The notes under the pieces were generated by a model. That model did no database searches. It saw nothing but the letters and a program-made list of their open reading frames with translations, and was not told the origin of the DNA. A stretch of 64,000 nt of DNA from Ficedula albicollis (taxonomy: Eukaryota; Chordata; Aves; Passeriformes; Muscicapidae). Both the position numbers and the translations under genes were made by a program. Positions 39,733-52,850 of the stretch are shown here, one piece after another (position 1 is the first letter of the stretch; every line of letters starts with the position of its first letter). The stretch is taken from positions 6,557,880-6,621,879 of the forward strand of contig NC_021683.1 in the NCBI RefSeq assembly GCF_000247815.1. Reading direction: 5' to 3'.

Positions 39733-41449
39733 AAACTAAACTAAAGGAAGGATTTGAAATGAAGATTGAAATCATCATCAGAAGATATACCCTAAGACAT
39801 AGATCACAAAATAGTACCCTTTTTTTTTTTTGTTCAATGGTTACTAAACCTTATGGAAAAGACAATATTAGATATCTTAAATTGACATCTTAAATTTTCA
39901 CCTGGTTTACATTCTACTGCACTACCAAAACTTTTATGTTCTAATAGAACATTTTTCTCCTCCAGCACCTCCAGAGCTTTGATCAAGGCAGCTGAAATGT
40001 TCCTAAGGATTACAACATTCACCTCACTGCTTCCTCCTTCAGAAAGTCTATCTGCTGTGCCTACTGCCTGTCCTGCATATTGTCCACTGTTTTATGGATT
40101 AAATTCACAGTGTTCTGAAAAAACCTCAATTGCTTTATCCTGGCATAAGTCAGGCACAATCTCATAAGTACAACACAGTTTGATGCATCACTGATATAAA
40201 ACACAGCTACTACATTTCAAAGGCTTTTATTTCTTTTTATTTCCAACTGATATCAACCAACCACTGCACCTACCCATGGGCATCATTTTCTGATTCTGAG
40301 AGAAGCAGTAAAGAAATAAATAACAGATTTTTAGAATTTGTACTACAAAACTGACCACAGGACATTTCTTCTTACACATGACCATTTTTCCTGACACAGA
40401 TCTAGAAAGCAGGCCCAGGACCAGTTACACGTATTATAAAGCATTGCTATACATATATCATTCTTCAATCTTCATACATTTTTAAAGGTAAATGAAAAGG
40501 TAAATGAGAATTTATGTACTTCTGTACTAGAAATATATCAAGAGAAAGCTGGGATAAAATGAGGGTTATCAAAAAAAAGCAATTTTCCACAATTTATGAA
40601 AGTTACAAACCAATTCTTGGTTTTCCAACCACACTCAAAACAAAAACTGTGGCCAGTATCAAGTGTTTTGACCTTCTAATCTGTCCTTTTCCCATGTGCT
40701 GCCTGCTCCACCCTCCTCCACTCCTTTCAGCTCCAGACACCATTCCTTGCCCACATTCCTAACTGCAGGTGCCTCATTCCCATCCCATGTGGGGAGACAC
40801 AGCCCCAGTATTTGCCTTGACTGTGCTGTCCCACTGGCCCAGAGACTGAGACTTGGAGTAGGGACAGGGAAACATGGGAAAGGGTCCTTGAGCAAAGAAG
40901 AGATGCTTCATTCACATCTAGTAAGTAGATCTGTTAAAGTCTTACAATCAATTACCTAAGTTATAACAAGAAACCCAGAAGTCAATACAACTTATATTGG
41001 AATTATGATTTAAAATATTGGAATTTTATCCTCCATATCTTCTCTCTATAAAATATACTTTTTCAGTTCATTATTAAATCTGAAGTGACTTGTTTCACAA
41101 TAAAGCATCTTGGGAACCCAAACAACAGGGTTTTATGTCTGTCTGTTTGCTTAAGGTAATGCATAACAGATATCCCATTGCAATAAAACTAAAAAATTTT
41201 AAAAAATAAAAAACCACACAAAAAACAAGAACTAAATTTGAATATATAAAGAACCTTAAGCAGATTTAAAATGCTGTAACAAACATATTTTGAGAGGGGG
41301 GAAGTTACCCAAAGTTTGGCTACTCTTAATTCCATTAATATAACACTAAATTCACTGTGTAAGTTTAAACCAGCACTCAATACAGTGCCTTACCCACCAG
41401 CTGCCTTCTGGATCGTTCAGGCAAAGAACAAGTCCAAGTTTCTGGCCAG

Positions 41450-41557
41450 GATCACTATCAGGAATATGACTTTTCACAGTATCACTGTTTTACTCTATTA
41501 CTGTTCCATTCCACGAGACTCGCCCTCTCGAAGCAGAGACAAACTGCTCATTCGCAA
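41450..41557. repeat. Diverged interspersed repeat, copy 2 (unidentified family)
   Basis: This segment begins GATCACTATCAGGAATATGA and continues with TTTTCACAGTATCACTGTTTT. A block near ACTCTATTACTGTTC is absent from copy 1. It then reads CCACGAGACTCGCCCTCTCG and AAGCAGAGAC to CTGCTCATTCGC. It keeps four CpGs that are TpG, CpA or otherwise changed in copy 1. The segment falls inside a 136-codon chance open frame (41316-41726) with no recognisable domain. Confidence 0.6.
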
Positions 41558-41888
41558 AAGTGAGATTCACCGAGTTAAAAAATTAAGTTGTACAGATCAG
41601 AAATGTAATCATGGGAGACAAGCTCTGAGAGTTTTTCAATCACTGTGGGGCTGCATCAATTTAAAGTCATGTTACATTAAAGAGAAAAACGTCTGGGAAA
41701 GTCTCCCAGTTGTCACTTTAGATTAGATTTGTTGTTGTTATCAGACTGTGCATTTTGTAGGCTTTTTTACATTTTAAAGATATTGCCTCATGCAGCTACA
41801 CAGTGCATAAAGAAACAGGAAACATGCCATTTTTTTAATCAGATTGCCTGGAGATGAGGAGTTTGCACAAATTAACTGGTAGTCTAAT

Positions 41889-41903
41889 AAAAAAAAAAAA
41901 AAA
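41889..41903 (+). repeat. Poly-A run of 15
   Basis: Fifteen consecutive A bases between TCTAAT and GAGG. No retroelement body is recognisable upstream. Confidence 0.9.
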
Positions 41904-44900
41904 GAGGAAATATGCATGCACATCTTCTTGAAGCTTATTAACATTTAAACTTTAACTACCTTACAGTCACAGGGAAGCCACCCAAATTAACCTTGCTCCA
42001 TAGAAAGAAAGTTTCCATTCTTCCAACAATAAACCAGAACCCATTGTGGAGACCCCTTGTTCCTGGCCATCTCAACTGTATTTTTTTGTACATTTCCAAC
42101 TACATTAATGGATTTATCCACGCGTCCTACACTAAATCTGCTGCAATGGCTCTCAGAATCAGGCCCTCGTATCAGACAACTACCCACTACACAGACAATA
42201 CAGGATTTACCTACATAAAAATAAAATTGAAGAATTTTAGTTTATTTCTGCACAATTTCAAGCTGACCTCTGATATATGGCATTTACCAGAGCTTTGGAG
42301 AATTATCTTAATTACCTTGATTGTCAAGCTGTCATGTAAAGGGTTCTTGAACACTACCATATGTATTCACATTGTCAAACACTTGTCTCAGACAAGTGGA
42401 GCAAAGTCACTGAATATGTTACTTTACATTACTGTTTCTAGCAAATATTCAAGTAATATTCATGCAACACAATGATTTCAACTTGAATTGCATGCAAGTA
42501 TTTTAGCTATGAAAATTATACCTTCTGATATGAATTAGGGGGTTTAAGTGCAGTATTTCAGTAATTGTAATCTTTCTAAAAATATAGTTACTAGCACACT
42601 AGTCTAAGTTGAAATATTTACAGGATACTCTTTAAATCAAATGCACGCATTTGATATAGACCTTAACTTTTTGATACCTAAGGCAAAATACCAGGGTGTT
42701 CAGAACATGCTGTATCTCCCTTCTTGCAATTTTTCACGTGATGAGAAATATTCCAAGACTTTATTAAGGGGAAACCACTGGAAAAATTTGGAAAATGCAA
42801 CAGTAAGTTGACAGAATGTAAGCAACATCCATTCTGACTTCAGCAACAGCAGCCTACCAGGGAGAGCAGCTACAGGATTAAATCTGTTAAATACCTCTGA
42901 CCTCCCCAAACAGCTGCCAGCTCTGCACAAAGTTTGTCTGCATAGCCCCAGATTAATGAAGTAAAGTCAAGTAAGTATAAATAGTTGATTTTGCTCTTTT
43001 ATTTTGGTTTAGGAGTCACCAGTTTGGTGAGGTTTGAGTACCATGGGGAAATGAGGTCTTTTGAAGCCATCAATGTTTTCATACCAATGAAGACTCTTCC
43101 TTCATACAAATGGAAACTCTCTTCTACTGCATAGTATTTAAGTGTTGAAAAAAAGAGCCACTTCCAGTCTCCTCAAATGCTATAGAGGCACCAAGACTAA
43201 ACCCAACCTCTATGAAACCCTTCTGCTCCAAAAGAACACAATGTATGGAATTTTTAAGCTTTATCACTTCCTTGAGACCCACCACATTTCTGGAAATCAC
43301 CACAGATTGACATCTAAAAATTATTAACAAGTTTCAGACTCACTTTGCTTTTTCTGAAGGTGAACTTTAAGCCCTGTAAGGAACACCAAAAGAAAGAATT
43401 TTATCCCAAAGTATGACAATTGTAACAAGCCATGTCTTAGAATAGTACATCTTTAATCTAACACCACAAAATCCTAAATCTGTTCTGGTTCTACAAATGC
43501 CTCTAGTTATTTCCTTTTTATCAGTGAAGAAAATGAAATAAAAAGTATTTCATACTTAACACCAAACAGACCAAGTTACCCCAGAAGACGTGCTTAAATA
43601 ATTTAGCTGTTAAAAAGAATCTTTAACTATAAATGTACTAAATTCCAGCGCAAAAGATTAACTACAAAAGAAATTAACACTGCCTTAGGAAAAAGAGATA
43701 ACATTTTTCTAAAGCATTTCTAAAGCTTTTTGATATGCTATTTTTTAGAATTATATCTGGAGAGAACTAATATTTTTAAATGAGACTTTCAGAGCTGCTC
43801 AAATTACAAAGTACCATTTGTGAGAGTCCAAGTTCTGAGGAACTTGGTTTTCTCCCATAAAGAAAAACCAGCACCCAGTCTTTATCTACAAAAAGAATGA
43901 ATACCCAGCAATCAGAATTTGATATTCAAATAATATTCACCTAAGAAAAGTTGTTCCTGCTTCCATCAACAACTTTGTCACAATATATCAAAGCAAAATA
44001 ACATTTTCTCCCCTCAACAGCTTAGAAGTTTCCAGGGCTTTATCATCAGTCGAAGCAGCCTGTTTGCATTCTCCAATACAAACTGACAATCTAGTGATAC
44101 AGTACATTAAAAATTCTCTGTAGTATTGACTGCCTGGAGCTGATGCTCCCTTGCTAAATGCAGTGCAGTTCAATTAACAGCTCTTCAATATACAATTTAA
44201 TTTTTCTTTCATCTTGATCCACAGCCGAGCTTGAAATGAGGAATGTTGGAATAGATGTACTTTAAATATTGAAGCAAGTCTTTAGAAATAAATCTATCAA
44301 ACTTCTAATGATTTCTGTCATAACAGGACCAAACAGATGAACCTGAATGTCTGTGACTTTCAGGTTTGTTGCTCTCAGCTTTATTCCCTCAGTGAATTCC
44401 TGGTGTGGGGAAAGGCTCCAAAAACTCCCCCAAAGGAGTGGAAGAGCTTTTCCCTTACTGCACCATTCTTAGAACCTAAAGCAACAGATTTCTGCTGATG
44501 CTTTATAAAGTCTTTTGCCTGTAAAAATCCAACTTATCACTTATGTCACAACAACCATCTTGAGGAGTTTTAATACTTCTCTGATTATTTAAGAAGGTCA
44601 TCAAACAGAGAAGTACACGGCACCAGTTTCCATTACCAAATCTGCACTCAACTGAGAGACAACCAATCCTGAACTGGAAAATAAATATTTAATGCATAAA
44701 TACTACTCTGGATACCATTTTCCTCCCTGCAGTGTGAATGTACATAGTACGCTTCAAATTTTCTCTAGGTAGTCACGCCATTTCAGAGGAAAATGCAAGG
44801 TTAATTTAACCAGGACAGAATGAAATATTTCATTTCAAAGTTCCTCTAAGTGGGACAGTGCTGAAGGAAGCTATTAATATCTCTTACAGCGTGCATGCTC

Positions 44901-47484
44901 AAGGAAACACTGTGGATCAGCTCATTTCTCACAGGTGTACTCCACAGCTTTCCAAGCGGGAGGATTTACTAGTGTTCGTCAGAAGGGAAAACACTCCTCT
45001 TTCCAGCTAGAGGCATTTTCTACTCTTTAAACACATTCACAGAAACAAACCTGACAACACCCACTGCCTGAGATAGCACTCAGAAGAAGTGCACTATGGG
45101 CATGGAGGGCTCCCAGCCTGCACGAGATGAGCTGTGAAGCCAGAGAGGCTTCGGCAGGAAAACATAAACAGCATTTCAAGAACAGAAATCAATTTCAGAT
45201 GAGCTCAATCAAATGTTCTTAATTAACACTTAAGTGCATACTGCAATACAAAGGTTTACCTTGTCTGTGTCCATATTTATAATGATATTAGCTGAGATGG
45301 CAAGACTTTATTCTTAAATGCTATATTTCTTCCTTCTTCACGTATTTTTAATCATCTTATCTAGACTATCACTTTGAATGCTGAAAAAATCTTTATAAAA
45401 CTAACCAGTCTCATTATTGCCACCATTTTCTTTTTCCTTTATTTCTAGTCCTATATTTTTAAGAAGTATCTCAGTACTGTATTTAAATTGTCACTGAAAT
45501 AACATTCAGCATTTACAGCAATTAAGTCATCATTACTGCGAATAACTACACTAATTGGGATGCTCTACAAACCTGCAACACTGCAGAATTAAAAATAAAC
45601 ACAACAAAGATACAATTTACAACTAATCTATACTTACAATTAAAGTTAGTTTCAAGATTTATTTCATTCTATTATTTTTTATTAGCTACAGCAGATAGTA
45701 AATGGGGTGTACTATGTTCTGCTTTGCAAACACCTAGATTATAAAACATAATTACACAAATTAATTAGGAATGAGTACATACATTCGTGTCTTTGTTTGT
45801 AGCCATAACATGTTAAACATGACTATATTAATGAGCAGTTCCTAAAATTTATAAGCTGGTATAACTGAGGAAAATATTAAAGCTCCCTGACCATAAATGT
45901 CACTGAGAGGGTCACCACCACTTCAGATCTCCTGGTGTCCTGTTTTGCAGCTGCAGGCAGTGTGCAGGTCCTTATTCTACACACCAAAGTAACAATTCTT
46001 GAGAACTCTCAGCACCCAAAGCAGAATACAAGTGCAGACTGAAATCTTCCCTGAACTGGGATCTTGTACTTTCTTTCCCACCTACCCTCAGGAGTTGTCT
46101 GATGTCTAAGAGCCTGAAGTCCCTTCAGTTCTGCCCACTGAATGCAAAGTTGGTTCAAATCCTATTTTGCCTGGCTCTAGTAAAAACAAAGCAATAAAAA
46201 CTACCCCAAATACTCATTTTCCTGCATTAATTCCATGCTTTTATCTGATAAGCAAAGTCTCTTGTTGAAGTTAATACTCAGTCTCAGTGGCCCCAAATGA
46301 AATACGGGAAAGAACAAGTTTAGTACACCAGCTCCAAAGGTGATTAAGATAAAAGGGAATTTAAGGATGAGGAGAAATTAGAACGGACAGTAAATTAAAC
46401 AAAAAGTATGATACTTTGGCTTTATAGTAATAAAAGGTTTACAAACATAATTGACAAGTACATACATTATTAGTACTTTCCAAGCACTCTACTCGGCAAG
46501 TCTGTTTTCAAGACATCTCCTGCATTCCTGTTGAAGTCCAGCTACTGTTTTATGTCACTTATGCTGCTCAGTCTTATAAGCCCGATAATTATCTTCAGTT
46601 TTATAAGCTATTGTGGATCATGAAGTAAGTCAGTGGTTCTTTTGATGCCCTCACATTAGTCCCTTGTCACTGTTAAAACTGCAAGTGAACCTGCAATCAC
46701 TTTTTATTCTTTTTTCCCTTCTTTTTAATGCATAACAATTCTGAAGTTGTACTACACCATCCTAGAGTTACTATTTTCCTGCTCTACTGTACTCAGTGTA
46801 ACAGTAGGACCTTAAGATTTTTGGGTTTGTCATCAAGAATCCTTTAAACGTTATCACATTGTCACAGCACTGCAGATCCACAAGAAGGAAGAAAATAATC
46901 TCCCTACCTTTTTTCTTCCCCACACTGAGCTCAACCAAAATATATTTCTGTACTTCAAAGGATTCATTTACCATATCCATAGACTGGTTACAAGCTTAAG
47001 AAAACACATCTTAAAGAACTGATTCTTCACATTGCAGGCTCTGTGACCCATCAAATCAAATTCTTTGGGATCTGGAAACATTTATAAGTCTAAAAACACA
47101 AATGTTGAGTCGTCTCTTTGGTTTCGTCCTAATTTCTAGGCAATTTTTAGGGTAAAGGCCCATTTTAGAATTGTGACAGAGAAAACCAAGACAAGAACAC
47201 AACACACACTAGGTTAGCAACAAGTGTGTGCTGCACTTAACAAGACTGTGTTTTGTTATGAAGCATTCTGTTTCTTCAGTGTGTTGGAAGAGCTACAATT
47301 ATTGCCCTCTAACACTGCTTACAACACCAACAGAGAGCCCATCCTGTTCCTTTCTGCTGATGAAATAAACTAATAAAGTTGAGGGGTCAATGTGAAAAAA
47401 AAAAACAATTACATGGAAATGTGTAAGATCCTGAACATAAAAGCATGAGTCTTTTGTTTGCTTTTTATAAAATTAAAGCAAAGG
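41904..47484. other. Intron 5 stretch with no feature recognised
   Basis: Unique AT-rich sequence. A 160-codon plus-strand frame (41993-42475) is unusually long for this composition but has no domain, no composition shift and no splice context. No named repeat is visible. Confidence 0.65.
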
Positions 47485-47880
47485 ACAGATCTGGCGACAA
47501 AAACGACCGACCAGATTTTACCACGACTCCCACAAAAAAAAAAAAGATCAGAGTGCACATTAAATCATTAGCGAGACAACGCTGCTCAGTTTAGCATGCA
47601 GAGAAGGAGGCTCATCGCAGAGGCAGGAGGGGAGCAGTGCTGTAATTACAAGGCAGTGCTGTGCAGCCCAGTTAATGCCGTGCTTTGACAGTGCAAGGCT
47701 ATTCCTGCTCCCCCGAGCCCCGCTGGAGACAGGGCTCACTCTAATTGGGTCCAAAGCACAACCCACCACCAGCAGCTCCTCCAGCCCAGGAATGGTAATT
47801 TCCACACGACTGTAAATAGTGTTTGCAAACAATACAAACACGGTAATAAGAGGCTAGGTGGGTAATTAATGTGGTTACAA
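47485..47880. promoter_or_regulatory. Candidate regulatory island with CpG cluster and forkhead sites
   Basis: More than ten CpGs fall in about 360 bp, starting with GGCGACAAAAACGACCGACC (47492-47511). The middle (47580-47790) is GC-rich and contains CCCCGAGCCCCGCTGG. At the edge are ACTGTAAATAGTG and the palindrome TGTTTGCAAACA (47820-47831), a forkhead-like site, followed by AATACAAACACGG and GGTAATTAATG. A 93-codon minus-strand frame (47560-47841) covers part of it but resembles no known protein. This is the best enhancer or cryptic-promoter candidate in the window. Confidence 0.4.
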
Positions 47881-49156
47881 AGAAGCTTATTTGCATTTTT
47901 ATTTAAAACTGCCTTCTTTAAAAAGCTGCTCAGATTTCTTTTTGCAAGAGGAGCCTTGGTTAAGGAATAGAGCAGTAATTACTCTCTTTAGGGGTTCTTT
48001 TATACATCCTTTGGGGAATTAGAATGAAAAGATAAGCAGAATTATAAAGGGAATCATGTAAAATATGAAATGCACTATAAACACTTAGTACTGTATTTAC
48101 CATAAGCTAAGCTTGTCTTCTTCATTAATGGAATATATTACAAGCTTATGTTACAATCAGATTAATTGTGAAGATGGTTTAAAAAAATACATATTGTATC
48201 CAGACACTTTAATTCCTCCTCTCCCAGAACTGACAGCTAGAAATCCAGTGACAGCAGAACTCATTTGATGTAGGAACACATCTATCTGGACTACAATAAA
48301 TAAGATTTCAACACCAGCAACATTAAACAGTTTTATAAAACACATTCTGAGAGAGAAAGTTTCAGGAAAAGACCAAGCCCAAGTTACACTAAATACATAA
48401 ATTACCAGAGAAAACCCAAACTTTGTGTCCTATGAGATACATTCAAGTCAACGTACAAAGTCTACTTTTTTATAAAAGTGCAGACATCCCCAGTCAGGTG
48501 AGTGATATATTTGAGTACACAGTGTCTCCTACTGACTTTTAACTGAAGACCAAGCATGAAGTGCAGTTTTTAAAGGGGTTATCCTGAGGTCTGTTACTGT
48601 CTGAGGGGAAGAGGGGGTCTTAATTTTTTTTTTTTGTTAAAAAGCTCAAACAGCATTTAAGTAGAATTATTACAAAGCTTTAGGCATGGTAGGGATTTTG
48701 CAACTCACATTTCCAGATTAAGAACAGCAGGGCTGTGCTAAAGAAACAAATTACCAAAAAGATCACTTCAACATTTCTATGTATAAAATTCTGCTGACTG
48801 GCGAAAAAAATTAAGGAATAGTAAAATACTGTGACTCCTTTCAAAATTACATTTTAGAATTTTTTTTTTAATACAAGTGTAACAGATATTGGAAGGTGAA
48901 GAGAATTGTGAGAGTAGAGGTAATTAAACCAACTCAAAAGACAGCTTTTTTCTTTACTGGAGGAAATCATGGCAAATTGTCTAACTATGTTAAAAACTTT
49001 GCAACCTCAAAGCTGTGGGAGTGCTCAGTTTCTATCAGCTGTGCACAGCATTATGAATTCATACACACCTGGGTGGTTTGGGGTGCAAAGGGATTTAGGG
49101 TTTGCTCCTGGATTGGGGCAAGGATTAAGATCTAAGGGTTACCTGAGGTTTGGGGG

Positions 49157-49186
49157 TTGGGAGCTGCTGCAGGCAGCATCTCCCAA
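49157..49186. repeat. GC-rich stem-loop, 12 of 13 pairs with a 4-nt loop
   Basis: The left arm TTGGGAGCTGCTG (49157-49169), loop CAGG, and right arm CAGCATCTCCCAA (49174-49186) pair at every position except one C/T opposition. It lies in a GC-richer island at 49140-49260. The segment 49163-49173 can instead pair perfectly with 49195-49205. Confidence 0.85.
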
Positions 49187-49627
49187 ACCCTGTCCCTGCA
49201 GCAGCAGCCAGTGCACCCTGTCGGGTGCTGGGCACGCTGCCCTCTGGGGATGGCGGCTTCATCATAACAAATAAAAAACTCCATCAGCTGTATGAATCCA
49301 TACAGCACCAGTGCAGAGCTAGCTGCAGATGAAGATGTAAGCATGGAACAGTCCAGCTGTAGCCAGAACATCCACTCTCCAAGTAACTGCTATCAGTATT
49401 CAGGAGGATGCCCAACCCTGAAAGTTCCCTAACACATCTGCTATATAATTCAGACTCTGTTTTACAGCGGTTTCATTACTAACCATAAAAACTGTAACAG
49501 TGGAACTGTATAAACAAACTCAACAGTGTTTTTACTGTAAAACATGAATGTAATATAAATATTTGCCTTTCCCTTTTCTCAGCATCTATAATGAAATCAA
49601 ATTCATGCCATATGTTTATAGTGTACC

Positions 49628-49643
49628 AAAAAAAAAAAAAAAA
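49628..49643 (+). repeat. Poly-A run of 16
   Basis: Sixteen consecutive A bases after GTGTACC. No retroelement body is recognisable upstream. Confidence 0.9.
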
Positions 49644-49854
49644 GATCTCAACAATCCATCCATGTAATGTTGATTATACTGTTCCATGTTTTAACTTCAT
49701 GTGGGGGGATTTTTAAGCATCTGTATTTGGAAAATAGCTTTGCAGCACACATCACTCTCTTAAGGTTTCTCAGCTGAGCGCATTACTCACACAAACTTAC
49801 TGAATTCTTAAACATTATGGCCAAAATTTGGTCATGTGTTCATATTGGTCCCAA

Positions 49855-49960
49855 TGAGTTGTTGCTAGCAACAGGACTGGGTAATGTTTATACTGTCAAT
49901 TCTCCACGAGTAACATACGGTCGGATTGCATCGCAATTAGTTAATTAACAGATCCCTTCA
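49855..49960. promoter_or_regulatory. Candidate regulatory element with an X-box-like palindrome
   Basis: GTTGCTAGCAAC (49861-49872) is a perfect 12-bp palindrome matching RFX X-box half-sites (GTTGCY/RGCAAC) with no spacer. It is followed within 60 bp by four CpGs (CCACGAG, TACGGTCGG, CATCGCAATTAG) and a TTAGTTAATTAAC homeobox-type run. RFX binding is inferred from the motif alone. Confidence 0.35.
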
Positions 49961-52735
49961 TTACAGAAAAATCTGGATCACACTCTTAAGAATCAAAAAA
50001 AGGCCTTATACTCAGCAGAGGCAGTAATTCTTTAGCTGGAGTGTCCACAGCTGCAAGTGAGACAAGTTGATGCAGATTTTTATTTTATTGCTTTACCAGT
50101 TCATTTAATACAAGATACTGCCCCTTCCTGCGAGGCTTTTTCCCTACAGCAAGGCTTGGATAACCACCTTTAACATGATTCTTCAGCATGGGCACTGCTC
50201 AAGCACTGGAAAATGAAGTATGTCCATACATTGCAGCCCTTTCTAACTGTGATAGCATATGAGCCAGCAATACATAGCTTAGGATTATCCTGCTTTGAAA
50301 CAAGACAATTCTTTATTACAAAATAGTAACAGAACATTGGAAGTAATATTCTCACAGAAATTCATGTGCTTTACTTGTAGGATATTCTGAAATATTTCCT
50401 ATTTTGAGGATTATTTTTAAGAGCTTTTATTTAGCACCACTTTGAAACACTTTGGTTCTAACAGACTGTGGTTCCAGTCAGTATTTACTACATCTCCAAA
50501 GCCATCTAGGCAGTCTTCAGCTTTTCCCATAAACAAAAACCTGTCACTAACCATGAGGAGGTTTACAAAAAATTCTAAACCAAGGACAGCAGTGAAGACA
50601 AAACACTACATGGAAAACAGAGCCCCTTCCTTGAGGAGCAAACACACACAGTGGCCACATGAAAATTGTTGCCCGTGGTCTGGTGAATGTGCCCAGTTTG
50701 CTTCTTGTCTTTCTGCACTTTACAGGATCACAACTGGAATACAAAGACTCACTTATCAGGTTTTAATTTCATTCAGTTACTTAATCAGCAAGAATATAAA
50801 TCGCTCCTTCAGTGAAGAATACTTCAGGGGAAAGGAATACAGCAAGGAGTCACGTTTGTTTGGTTGATTTTCTTCACAGCTTTTCTCTCTTGTCACATCT
50901 CTGCCTTGTGAGTCTCCACTTAAACAGCAAACCTAAATGTTCTTTTTACAATTTAATCTTATCTTTAATGTAGCTGTAGGTTTAACACTGAGGAATAATT
51001 ACCAAAGAAACATTATACTTTTTATGAAATATTAAACTTACAATTTATCTTTTAATATCATCTTCAAAGACTATTTGACAGGAATAAATAAATGAGAGGT
51101 TCTTGGCAAGAAAAGCTGTGATTTATGAAATATTTTATTCATTCATACTCTTAAGTATTTTCTTGAGAATACCACTAACATCTGGAGCTACACAGTCTTA
51201 TCCAAACATTCTGCTCATATTCAATTAGAAAATTATATCAATAATAATGTAAAATAAATTACCTAGCCTCTCTTCCTGGAGCATAGATTTCCATGTTCGT
51301 CAGAGCAACTATGTGTACAAACAGCACTGTAGTGTTTTTCATTAAGCCTCAAAGTCAATTAAGCTACGAATTGGAACAATCATTCCTCCTTTGCAAAGTA
51401 TTGATATTTTTCTTGGCTGCTTTCAGGCCTTTTCACTACTCAAGGAGAGATTTATGTTTGACAATTTCTTTCTGATTAAAATGAATCATAACTCTAGAAT
51501 TCTAATTTCCTTTTTTCCGAGCAAGAAATTATCAAACAGTTTTAAATTGATATTGAATGTCATCCTGCATGAACACTCATTTTCAAGATATCAAATGTAA
51601 AGCAATACTGATCTCTCTTTTTATCTGCTGCCTTTCCATATTTTCTATTCCTTTTTCTGTCTATACATATGCATGTGTATAAACATTAGATTGCACCAAT
51701 ATAATCAACCATACCCCTCCATAAAAATTATATTTGATAGACCAGCCAGACCAATCACATTGAAACTTGTCACAATGCTTTACACAAGGCAATTACCCCT
51801 TACTTGCAATATTAGCAAAATTCTGCTGTGGTTTAGAAAGAAAATAACTGGAATACTGCAGGTTGCAAACAAATGTCAGTTAAGCAAAGTAATTAGCAAG
51901 TTGTATTTTATAATCCCTACTCAAATGGCTCAAACTCCCTATAAAACAGCTCCTCAGGCATAAATTGTTACAAAGTTCTCCAGATTTGTCTACAACAGCC
52001 ACTTAAGATCAGTTTGCATTTCTTTCTAAACATGATGGCAGCTAATCTGAAAAAAATCTTATTTTCTCCCATTATTCCTGCTTTTTTCTCTAAATCTTAA
52101 CAATTGGATTTTCCCCAGCCATTTAGCCATCCCATTTTGTCTTTAGAAACTTGATTTTTGGCTTTCACTACACGCAAACTGCATTTTTTGCCTATCAATT
52201 GATTTTGAAGTACAAGAGGCCCAGAGCAGAGCAGTGTTTCTGCAGACATTCAGTTTGTGGCATTCCAGACAGGATGTCAGAAACAGACTCACTAAGGGAC
52301 CAAGCTGGGTGGTTTTCCTTACTACTGCTATTTTATGTACACTGAACTTTATTTTTAAATGCTGCATTACGAGGTTTGATTTGGGTTTGGATTGTTTTGT
52401 TGTGGTTTGGCAGAAGTGGAGGTTGGGTTTTTCAAAATTACAGTTTTTTCCACATATATTTTAGTTAATATAGGACATCAATCAGATAATTGTATCAAAA
52501 TTTGAAATAATAAGTTGGTTTGTTACACACTTTCAATTATTTGCTCTTCTTGCAAAGTATGTGGAACTCTTCAACAAAGAATGGAAAAAGAAATATTCTG
52601 TGTCCAACATCTAAACCTTGAGTACCAAAGGACACTGTCCCACAGAAAAGTCAGCACAGAGTACACACTGCTATTGGTAATATTCATAGAAACACCAATT
52701 ACATTATACATATCCATCATACATACTAAATATAT

Positions 52736-52850
52736 CTTACTTATATATAATAGATATATATTATATATACTATATAATGTATATTGATTATATAATTATA
52801 TAATTATATATTATATTAAATAATATAACTATTTACAATTATATTACAAC
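52736..52850. repeat. AT-rich (TA-type) low-complexity tract
   Basis: Between 52741 and 52828 only four bases are G or C (52753, 52770, 52779 and 52786). The stretch is mostly alternating TA with TTATA/AATTATA variants, including repeated ATAATTATATAATTATATA units near 52789-52811. Such sequence folds back on itself easily. Confidence 0.93.

Noticed and set aside
41993..42475. 160-codon plus-strand open frame.
   Set aside because: No domain, no composition shift, no splice or promoter context, and a shadow frame on the other strand. Treated as chance.
46151..46175. GGTTCAAATCC on the plus strand, a perfect tRNA B-box consensus.
   Set aside because: No T-stem pairing, no cloverleaf upstream and no SINE body. 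Chance match.
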